Source: Blastocatellia bacterium
Lineage (GTDB): Bacteria > Acidobacteriota > Blastocatellia > Pyrinomonadales > Pyrinomonadaceae
Reading direction: 5' to 3'
Assembly (NCBI GenBank): GCA_013695195.1
Contig: JACDAY010000172.1
Span: 1-5,294, forward strand
Length of the DNA stretch: 5,294 nucleotides
This document shows positions 1 to 5,216 of the stretch, piece by piece. The position numbers were made by a program, and so were the translations under genes. Each line of letters begins with the position of its first letter. Positions within the stretch are counted from its first letter, which is position 1. The notes below the pieces were generated by a model. It was not told the origin of the DNA. It ran no database searches and worked only from the letters and a program-made list of their open reading frames with translations.

Positions 1-68
1 CGAATTCTGTATTTTCGGCATAGCGCGACGATCTTTTCGTACGTTTCAGCAGGCAATTGAGGTATCAC
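1..68 (-). CDS. 5' end of an unidentified gene overlapping panB (possibly a small nucleotidyltransferase)
   Basis: Only the first 22 codons are inside the window. The frame opens with GTG at 68-66 and overlaps the panB stop in a GTGA arrangement (65-68). A strong Shine-Dalgarno sequence lies 8 bases before the GTG, inside the panB C-terminal codons, so the start is well supported. The visible peptide begins MIPQLPAETYEKIVALCRKY and continues with R-I. It does not look like the start of PanC, the usual partner of PanB. A helix of the type L-C-R-K-Y-x-I/V often precedes the 'LFGSxARG' strand of MNT-type nucleotidyltransferases, which is the only resemblance I can offer. The key GS and DxD motifs would lie outside the window, so the function is a guess. 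The overlap implies translational coupling and membership of the panB transcript. Confidence 0.6.
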   Translation of the reverse strand, partial: MIPQLPAETYEKIVALCRKYRI

Positions 69-922
69 GCGGTCATCTCCTTTTTGGCGGCTTCCGGCAT
101 TCCGTACGATTCTTTGTCATTCGGATAGTTGCCGCTTTTGACGTCGTCCATCCAATGAGTTATCGCGGAGGATATTACTTCGCTAACATTCGCGTACTGG
201 CGGACGAACCGTGGTTGGCGGCCGAAAGTGAAGCCGATCAGATCATGCAGTACCAAAACTTGTATGTCGCAGCTTGAACCGGCGCCGATGCCAACAGTTG
301 AAATTTTCAAATCATTCGTAATGATCTCGGCTATCTCGCGCGGAATGAGTTCCAGGACGATCGCAAAAGCTCCGGCCTCTTCAAGTATTTTTGCGTCTTC
401 GATGAGCTTGTTGGCATCAATGGCAGTCTTGCCCTGGACGCGGTAGCCGCCGAGTTTATGTACGGATTGCGGCGTCAGGCCTATATGTGCCATGACTGGG
501 ATTTCTTCGTCAACAAGACGCTTGACGAGATCGACACGGTTGCGTCCGCCTTCGAGCTTTACAGCCTCGGCTCCGCCGCCCTTTAATAGCTTCATAGCGT
601 TCCGGACCGCCTTATTATCGCCTGTGTGATAGCTGCCATAAGGCATGTCCGCGACGATCAAAGCACTGCTTGCACCACGTTTTACAGCTTTTGTAGCAGA
701 AAGAATCTCATCCAAAGTTACCGGAATCGTGTTTCCATATCCATGGATAACATTGCCCATGCTGTCGCCGACGAGAATTATGTCAACACCGGCCTCGTCC
801 ACAATACGTGCGGTCGGGTAATCATATGCCGTTAAGCAAACAAGCTTTTCACCTTTTTCTTTCGCCGCCCGCAGAGCCGGGACATAAACTTTTTCAGGTT
901 GGTCTGGTTTTAGATAGGCCAT
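65..922 (-). CDS. panB: 3-methyl-2-oxobutanoate hydroxymethyltransferase (ketopantoate hydroxymethyltransferase)
   Basis: This cytoplasmic enzyme transfers a hydroxymethyl group from 5,10-methylene-tetrahydrofolate to 3-methyl-2-oxobutanoate, giving ketopantoate, the first committed step of pantothenate and CoA synthesis. The 285 residues fit the family's TIM-barrel fold (E. coli PanB is 264), with a short C-terminal extension. Visible motifs are TAYDY (31-35), VGDSMG (51-56, Asp53 matching the metal-binding Asp45 of E. coli), Asp92 and Glu124 as the other metal-site acids, KLEGG (122-126), HIGLTPQS (146-153), GGYRVQG (158-164), the putative catalytic Glu191 in VLELIP, and GIGAG (211-215). 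One oddity is C-D-I-Q at 218-221, where most homologues have D-G-Q. The ATG has a modest AGGA seven bases upstream. The gene follows folK by 38 bases and its stop overlaps the next start, consistent with a shared transcript. Supply of a folate cofactor links it functionally to folK. Confidence 0.97.
   Translation of the reverse strand: MAYLKPDQPEKVYVPALRAAKEKGEKLVCLTAYDYPTARIVDEAGVDIILVGDSMGNVIHGYGNTIPVTLDEILSATKAVKRGASSALIVADMPYGSYHTGDNKAVRNAMKLLKGGGAEAVKLEGGRNRVDLVKRLVDEEIPVMAHIGLTPQSVHKLGGYRVQGKTAIDANKLIEDAKILEEAGAFAIVLELIPREIAEIITNDLKISTVGIGAGSSCDIQVLVLHDLIGFTFGRQPRFVRQYANVSEVISSAITHWMDDVKSGNYPNDKESYGMPEAAKKEMTA
77..82 (-). promoter_or_regulatory. Ribosome binding site for the gene overlapping panB
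   Basis: On the minus strand this reads AAGGAG, preceded by more A residues, with 8 bases to the GTG at 68. It is one of the two strongest Shine-Dalgarno matches in the window and decides the start of the overlapping gene. It lies within the last codons of panB, so ribosomes finishing panB could reinitiate here. Confidence 0.65.
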
Positions 923-931
923 AAATTTGTC

Positions 932-964
932 CTAAGTCTAGTCTTTCGTGTTTTCTAAGTCTAG
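932..964 (-). repeat. Pair of 10-bp direct repeats at the folK-panB junction
   Basis: The plus-strand sequence CTAAGTCTAG occurs exactly at 932-941 and again at 955-964, a period of 23 bases. The copy at 955-964 contains the folK stop codon (961-963), and the other lies just before the panB ribosome binding region. The two copies fill most of the 38-base gap between the genes. This could be a small tandem duplication or a chance similarity; no function is evident. Confidence 0.5.
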
Positions 965-1497
965 CTGTTTGACACCAAATCCCGGGACGGCGGCAAATTC
1001 GGATTCCACCTCGTTACATATGCTCTGTCTTTGCATTCGCGCAGGATCGTTCCGATATTCTTGTGAAAGACCGGATGGATAAATGCGGATGCGATTTCAT
1101 TCATTGGAACGAGCACGAAATTGCGCAGATGGGCACGCGGATGCGGAAGCGTCAAAAAAGGCGTATCGGTTCTTTCGTCAGCATAGAACAGAAGATCTAA
1201 ATCGATGGTGCGGGGCTTTTTCAACGATTTGTCGGCGCGTCCCAATAAATACTCGATCCGAAGCAGGCGTGCCATCATTTGCGAAGATGTTATGCCGTCG
1301 GCCTTGATTTCCGCCGCCATATTTAAAAAGTTCGGCGAATTCTCGATCCCGACAGGCTCCGTTTCATATATGCCGGAAAGCTTTGTAACAAGAAAGCTGG
1401 CTTCCATCAGCCCGCGCACGGCGAGCAGAAGATTGCCCGCCCTATCGCCCAGGTTTGAGCCGATCCCGATATATGCTGTAATAGTTTCGGATTCCAC
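961..1497 (-). CDS. folK: 2-amino-4-hydroxy-6-hydroxymethyldihydropteridine pyrophosphokinase (HPPK)
   Basis: FolK transfers pyrophosphate from ATP to 6-hydroxymethyl-7,8-dihydropterin, making the substrate for dihydropteroate synthase in cytoplasmic folate synthesis. The protein is 178 residues, slightly longer than E. coli HPPK (about 159), with a short non-conserved tail. It shows AYIGIGSNLGD (8-18), YETEPVG (44-50), the NFLN segment (56-59), RIEYLLGR (80-87) and the HPPK signature PRTIDLDLLFY (95-105). Asp99 and Asp101 correspond to the magnesium-binding Asp95 and Asp97 of E. coli. LPHPRAHLRNFVLVP (117-131) is also typical. The start is GTG at 1497-1495: an in-frame stop lies three codons upstream and no other usual start precedes the conserved strand. 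No convincing Shine-Dalgarno sequence is visible, so translation may be weak or coupled to upstream dacB (79-base gap). It is followed by panB after 38 bases, a linkage seen in several bacterial groups. Confidence 0.96.
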   Translation of the reverse strand: MESETITAYIGIGSNLGDRAGNLLLAVRGLMEASFLVTKLSGIYETEPVGIENSPNFLNMAAEIKADGITSSQMMARLLRIEYLLGRADKSLKKPRTIDLDLLFYADERTDTPFLTLPHPRAHLRNFVLVPMNEIASAFIHPVFHKNIGTILRECKDRAYVTRWNPNLPPSRDLVSNS

Positions 1498-1562
1498 ACT
1501 CGGTCAGAGAAAAATGCAAACTTATTTTGCGAGAAATCCGGCTGGAGTGCAAATGAAGTAAT

Positions 1563-1575
1563 GGTTCTGAGAACC
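1563..1575. promoter_or_regulatory. Short dyad between dacB and folK
   Basis: GGTTCT-G-AGAACC is a perfect 6-bp inverted repeat around one central base, starting just past the dacB stop. It lacks a following T-run on either strand, so it is not a convincing intrinsic terminator. It could be an operator half-site pair or chance. The rest of the 79-base gap (1498-1576) shows only a weak promoter-like pair on the minus strand. Confidence 0.2.
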
Positions 1576-1576
1576 T

Positions 1577-3181
1577 TTAATCGATCTTTCCGTTAAAATT
1601 CGCCAGGCTTAAGACGATCTCATCTATTAAGGCGGTTCTATCCCCGGGCACAGGTACACCATTAACAATTAATGACAGAATGAGCTGCTCGCCTCCGCCG
1701 GTCTTTATGTAACCCGAAAGTGCGGAAACCTGATCGATGGTGCCGGTTTTTCCGCGAATATTACCGGCAGCGGCGGTGCCTTTGAAGCGGTTTCCCAGCG
1801 TTCCGTCTACTCCGCCGATTGTCAGGGAATCGCGCCAAGCCTGTGAATGTTTGCTCTGCTTTGACATATAAGTGTAAAGCTGGACGACCGTGTTTGGCGT
1901 GATAAGATTGTGCCGCGAAAGGCCGCTGCCGTCGTGCTGTACTATTTCGTCGGGTGACACGCCGATGCCGGTTAGAAATGTTTTGACGACGCCGATCCCG
2001 ATCTCGGAGCTGTCTTTTGGAATATTCGGTGTCAACGGCGATACGGCCGGTGATTCGATTCGTTTCCGTTCCTCTTCACCGAGCGTCCAAAGCAGCGTTT
2101 CGGTGTACATATTCTGGCTCACTTTCATCGTTTTTGACGCGATGAGACTAAGCGGGGGCGATTCGAGTTTTGCGATCTCGACCGATTCCAGCGGCGGAAG
2201 AGTGCCCGTTGTCTGTGTCCGAAATTGGCCGCTAATCGTTACACCTTTTTGTTCCAGCCGCTGTTTCAGCAGTGCTGCGAAAAGCCCGGCGGGACGCGAA
2301 ACGGTAACCGAGCCGGTGAAGCCCGCATTTCCAAACGGCAGCGTTCCTGTGATCTCGAGTTGATTTTGCCCGAGTATCTTTTCGATTTTCAAGGTTCGCT
2401 GCGCACCGGACGCAGTTGTCATGCAAAGATTTTTTACCCGGTAGACCGGATTATACGGAGAGAGATTGACGGTACAGGCGTAACCGACAGGACCGGGGCG
2501 AACAGCAAGATCGATCGCGTTATCATTTAGCGGCAGAGCCGAAACTTCCGCGCCGTAATACCATTGGAGATCGTCCCATTCCCAACTGCCGGGAATCGGA
2601 TTGCCTTTGAAATACGAATCATCGGCGACTATACTGCCTTCGATACGTTTTACGCCAGCCGCAACGATTTTATCAGCTAGATCATCCAAACCCCTGTAAT
2701 AATTTCCATCTGCAAAACTGGTCGAGATAGAAACATCGCCGCGCCCGTAAATGCGCAGATCGCCTTTCACGGTGCCGACAGAATCCGGCAGGGCAGCCGC
2801 GTAAACACTGGTAATAAATCGAAAATCGGGCGTGAGCTTTTCAAGCGCAGCCGCAACCGTGAAATTCTTCATGTTCGAGGCAGGCATGAAATATTTTTCG
2901 GCATTTTGTTCAAAAACTGTCCTGCCCGAATTGAGCGAAGTGATCTTTACTCCGACCTGACCTCGGCGGAGCACAGGTTTGGCAAGTAGAGTTCGAATCC
3001 CGGATTGCAGATCGGCGAGAGTTTGCGGGACAACAACGGCAGTCTTCGGCGATGCTGCCGGTGTCGGCGACGGAACAGTAGTTATTTGACTTCGGATATC
3101 CTGGGCCGCAAAACCCGTAACAATAAAGGAAAGACCGAAAGCCAAAGCGAGATTAATTTTTAATGACTTTAATTTCAGCAT
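1577..3181 (-). CDS. dacB: D-alanyl-D-alanine carboxypeptidase/endopeptidase, PBP4 (DacB, peptidase S13) family
   Basis: This is a class C low-molecular-mass penicillin-binding protein that trims or hydrolyses peptidoglycan stem peptides and cross-links in the periplasm. Residues 1 to about 25 form a Sec-type signal peptide (basic start, hydrophobic 9-25), followed by a Pro/Ser/Thr-rich linker to about residue 50. The active-site motifs are S102-N-M-K105 (nucleophile Ser102, Lys105), S355-Q-N357 and K478-T-G480. Other family segments are YYGAEVSALPLNDN (208-221) and HDGSGLSRHNLITP (416-429). The large inserted domain between SxxK and SxN, characteristic of PBP4, is present. At 534 residues it exceeds E. 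coli PBP4 (477); part of the excess is the linker and a proline-rich loop at about 368-392. ATG at 3181-3179 is directly followed by the signal peptide, but no Shine-Dalgarno sequence lies close to it. An upstream terminator separates it from the amine-oxidase-like gene; it may lead an operon with folK and panB. Confidence 0.95.
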   Translation of the reverse strand: MLKLKSLKINLALAFGLSFIVTGFAAQDIRSQITTVPSPTPAASPKTAVVVPQTLADLQSGIRTLLAKPVLRRGQVGVKITSLNSGRTVFEQNAEKYFMPASNMKNFTVAAALEKLTPDFRFITSVYAAALPDSVGTVKGDLRIYGRGDVSISTSFADGNYYRGLDDLADKIVAAGVKRIEGSIVADDSYFKGNPIPGSWEWDDLQWYYGAEVSALPLNDNAIDLAVRPGPVGYACTVNLSPYNPVYRVKNLCMTTASGAQRTLKIEKILGQNQLEITGTLPFGNAGFTGSVTVSRPAGLFAALLKQRLEQKGVTISGQFRTQTTGTLPPLESVEIAKLESPPLSLIASKTMKVSQNMYTETLLWTLGEEERKRIESPAVSPLTPNIPKDSSEIGIGVVKTFLTGIGVSPDEIVQHDGSGLSRHNLITPNTVVQLYTYMSKQSKHSQAWRDSLTIGGVDGTLGNRFKGTAAAGNIRGKTGTIDQVSALSGYIKTGGGEQLILSLIVNGVPVPGDRTALIDEIVLSLANFNGKID

Positions 3182-3188
3182 AGTAAAA

Positions 3189-3216
3189 CAAATTTAATTC
3201 GTCCGGAAAATTGCAA
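3189..3216 (-). promoter_or_regulatory. Possible dacB promoter region, weak
   Basis: Only 33 bases separate the T-run of the upstream terminator from the dacB ATG, so any dedicated promoter must lie here or overlap the terminator. On the minus strand there is TTGCAA (3216-3211) and an A/T-rich TAAATTTG (3196-3189) ending 7 bases before the ATG. The latter happens to fit the Bacteroidetes-type TAnnTTTG pattern, but a promoter this close would give an almost leaderless mRNA. The evidence is weak. Confidence 0.2.
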
Positions 3217-3259
3217 AAGAAAAAAAGCAGTAACTAACAAACAAGCTGTTACTGCTTTT
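3215..3259 (-). terminator. Rho-independent terminator of the amine-oxidase-like gene
   Basis: A perfect 12-bp inverted repeat, AAAAGCAGTAAC (3223-3234) with GTTACTGCTTTT (3248-3259), encloses a 13-base loop. Read on the minus strand, the stem is followed by a T-rich run: seven T at 3226-3220 (four of them part of the stem arm), then C, then four T to 3215. It starts 28 bases beyond the stop codon at 3287-3289, so it fits termination of that gene. The plus-strand direction lacks an equivalent T-run and no plus-strand gene needs one. Confidence 0.88.
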
Positions 3260-3286
3260 GATGCAATAAACGATCTAAATATACGC

Positions 3287-5032
3287 TTACCAGCGAACGG
3301 GACGAAGGTCGGGGCCGATCACATGCGAACCGGAAATGACCTCAGGGCTGCGGTTGGGATTGACAAGGTTGCCGCCGTCGTTATGTGTAAAATGCGCTCC
3401 ATACCAGACCACGACATCGTGGTCGATGACCGACTCGCCGTTTATAAAGGGATCGATCCTGATCGGGCCTGTGGTGTCCGTACAATTAATACAGGTTTCG
3501 CCGTCGTCTATCTCATTGACGAAATTCGGATTGGCACCAGCTGGAACCGTCAGATTTTTGTAGCGCAGAACCCAAAAATCGTTGACGCCAAAGGTATCGA
3601 CAACACCGTCAGTTTTATTGGGAACCAGAGCATAGGCTTCGTTACCCGTGGAATTCTGGATCAACAAACTTCTATTCGTCGCCACGTTTTTGTTGCGGGT
3701 TATTTCGGTATCGATCGGCTGAAGGAATTTACGCCCGCGCTCTATTTGATAAACCCTGTTATTAGTGCCGACGATGTCAAAATCGAATCGCCAATAAGCG
3801 TGGTGGTGATGCACATCGCAAACACATCCGTTGATAGTGGCGCCAAAGCCGTATCGGGGACGAATAGTACCGTCGCTTCCAAACCGCCATTCGTTTATAT
3901 ATCTATACCAGCCGGCCTGCATTTCGGTGATCAGGACGACTTCGACGCCGTTCCCGACATCCTGTTGATAAACTGCCACGCCGCGGAAGTTTCCCCCATC
4001 CACTCCGGTTTCGATCGATGTTGTGGCAACGCCGCCGGGAGGCACAAGCCGTATTCCCGGTGCCGGGTCAGTCGAATTCGACGGCGTAGAAAAATTATCT
4101 TCCTGCCACTGCCAATCCCTGTAAGGGCCGCATGACGCAGGTGTGTACTGCACATTCAGAACGGGCACATGCCCGCGTTTCAAAACTGATTTTCCCCTGT
4201 ATTTTACATCGCGCACCTCGATGCCGGATTTATTTGTTCCGGAGGAGGCGGAAGGCCTGATGACCAACATTTCCCAAAGCGGATTCTGGCCATCGTTTAC
4301 TGTCAGCTGATACTGGCCGGGAGTGTTTTGAGGCGTAGTAGATTGGCCGGCAGAAGCAATGCCGCAGGATCCGTCAGAAGCTTTGGAGGAAGGAGGCGCA
4401 TTTTCCGTATAGCGAATGACTTCACCCCGTCGGATGCTGACGCTGATAACTTCGGTCTGATCCGAGTTGGAGACGCGGAGACCGATATTAACAAGACGTT
4501 CCATCGTTCCGTCCAAAATAGTGGTTGGCGGCATCGGCTGAAACGTTTTAATACTGCCGGCCGTCAACTTCGATGAATATCTTTGATCTTTCTGCAAGAT
4601 TGAAACAGCTTCGTCAAATTCAGCGTCATTCGGCGTCGGATTTCGATACTCTTTCCGGACGATTACGTTTTCTTTGCCCGCAAAATCGCTTTCGGCGACG
4701 ATGGAACGGTCATTGGTATAATCATAAAATGCCACACGAAACCTGGTCGGCGACTTCGTGGAAGTGGATTTGTTCTCACTTTCAATATATGCGAATTCAA
4801 GAAGCCTGTACTTCGAGCCTTTTAACTGTGCCTGAACCGCCCCGCTTCGTTCGACACGAGCTATGGCTGCATCGACCTCCGACTGCGTCGGCCCCCAGGC
4901 GGTGATCTTAATGTCCACCGGCGGCCGCCTTTTGTTTCGTTTTGGCGTATTTTCACCGGCCGCGGCGTTTCCGGCAACAAATAATAGCGTTATAAAGAAA
5001 CCAGCAAAAATATGGCTCCGTTTTCTCAACAT
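3287..5032 (-). CDS. Secreted copper amine oxidase-like protein with altered cofactor motif
   Basis: The 581-residue product starts with a Sec signal peptide (basic residues 2-6, hydrophobic 8-20, likely cleavage near NAAA at 22-25), so it should act outside the cytoplasm. Residues of about 40-210 resemble the small N-terminal domains of copper amine oxidases, and about 240-581 the catalytic beta-sandwich. The family oxidises primary amines using copper and topaquinone (TPQ) made from a tyrosine. By eye I align Tyr376 (in GWYRYINEWRF) with the TPQ tyrosine, His408 and His410 (in VHHHHAYWRFDFD) and His550 (in WYGAHFTHN) with the copper ligands, and Asp306 with the catalytic base. The usual N-Y-D/E-Y is W-Y-R-Y here, the core spacings are short, and the usual C-terminal E-D-W-P-x-M-P segment is missing. 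Cysteine pairs at 403/405 and 514/517 could form disulfides or bind metal. It may be an active divergent oxidase or a non-catalytic relative; substrate unknown. It has its own promoter candidate and terminator. Confidence 0.8.
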   Translation of the reverse strand: MLRKRSHIFAGFFITLLFVAGNAAAGENTPKRNKRRPPVDIKITAWGPTQSEVDAAIARVERSGAVQAQLKGSKYRLLEFAYIESENKSTSTKSPTRFRVAFYDYTNDRSIVAESDFAGKENVIVRKEYRNPTPNDAEFDEAVSILQKDQRYSSKLTAGSIKTFQPMPPTTILDGTMERLVNIGLRVSNSDQTEVISVSIRRGEVIRYTENAPPSSKASDGSCGIASAGQSTTPQNTPGQYQLTVNDGQNPLWEMLVIRPSASSGTNKSGIEVRDVKYRGKSVLKRGHVPVLNVQYTPASCGPYRDWQWQEDNFSTPSNSTDPAPGIRLVPPGGVATTSIETGVDGGNFRGVAVYQQDVGNGVEVVLITEMQAGWYRYINEWRFGSDGTIRPRYGFGATINGCVCDVHHHHAYWRFDFDIVGTNNRVYQIERGRKFLQPIDTEITRNKNVATNRSLLIQNSTGNEAYALVPNKTDGVVDTFGVNDFWVLRYKNLTVPAGANPNFVNEIDDGETCINCTDTTGPIRIDPFINGESVIDHDVVVWYGAHFTHNDGGNLVNPNRSPEVISGSHVIGPDLRPVRW

Positions 5033-5037
5033 TCAAA

Positions 5038-5042
5038 CTCCT
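5038..5042 (-). promoter_or_regulatory. Ribosome binding site of the amine-oxidase-like gene
   Basis: The minus strand reads AGGAG followed by five bases and the ATG at 5032-5030. This supports the chosen start, which is also directly followed by a signal peptide. Confidence 0.8.
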
Positions 5043-5086
5043 GTCTAATAAGTAATGGAAGATTTTCCGCGTAGGAACAATACTAA

Positions 5087-5116
5087 AATTTACCACTTTA
5101 GCAGCGTTAAGGTCAA
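5087..5116 (-). promoter_or_regulatory. Candidate sigma-70-type promoter of the amine-oxidase-like gene
   Basis: On the minus strand, TTGACC (5116-5111, five of six matches to TTGACA) is followed after 18 bases by TAAATT (5092-5087, four of six matches to TATAAT). Transcription would start near 5080, giving a leader of about 45-50 bases. It is the best such pair between the nrdJ end and the gene start. The -35 box lies about 15 bases from the inverted-repeat element. Confidence 0.45.
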
Positions 5117-5131
5117 GTTTTTCGATAGAAC

Positions 5132-5201
5132 GGTAGTGGGTCAGTTCGTAATTCGGCCGCTTATTAGAACCCGATTTTGATGTTTCAACTGACCCACTAC
5201 C
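5132..5201. repeat. 70-bp inverted-repeat element, MITE-like
   Basis: GGTAGTGGGTCAGTT (5132-5146) is matched by its perfect reverse complement at 5187-5201, enclosing 40 bases of largely unstructured sequence. The flanking 7-mers are ATAGAAC (5125-5131) and ATAGACC (5202-5208), identical at 6 of 7 bases, as expected for a slightly decayed target-site duplication. No coding frame is inside. The form fits a miniature inverted-repeat transposable element or a REP-like palindrome. It sits 15 bases past the nrdJ stop and could also make a hairpin at the end of that transcript, although no T-run follows. Whether it is repeated elsewhere in the genome cannot be seen here. Confidence 0.6.
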
Positions 5202-5216
5202 ATAGACCCTTAGCTA

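Noticed and set aside
1205..1561. 118-codon plus-strand frame across folK and the folK-dacB gap
   Set aside because: Mostly antisense to folK, with serine/arginine-rich shadow composition and no supporting signals.
1498..1576. Promoter for folK (TTGCAC and CAAAAT separated by 17 bases on the minus strand)
   Set aside because: Only 3 of 6 matches at -35 and 4 of 6 at -10; indistinguishable from background, and readthrough from dacB is as likely.
1890..2530. Two overlapping plus-strand open frames (157 and 101 codons) opposite dacB
   Set aside because: Both are antisense to the conserved PBP4 coding sequence and show no recognisable domain or motif.
3806..3817. Run of four histidines in the copper protein considered as a separate metal-storage or tag-like motif
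   Set aside because: It aligns with the family's H-x-H copper ligands followed by the R-x-D-x-D pattern, so the two flanking histidines need no separate function.
3323..4135. 270-codon open frame on the plus strand opposite the copper protein gene
   Set aside because: It lies wholly within a well-supported gene on the other strand, has no Shine-Dalgarno sequence that I can see, no signal or family motif, and low-complexity composition typical of an antisense shadow.
4573..4905. 110-codon plus-strand frame opposite the N-terminal region of the copper protein
   Set aside because: Antisense to an intact coding frame that has a ribosome binding site and signal peptide; no independent evidence of coding.
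5132..5201. Inverted repeat considered as an intrinsic terminator for nrdJ
   Set aside because: The loop is 40 bases and no T-run follows the distal arm on the minus strand; a small mobile element with flanking near-duplication explains it better.
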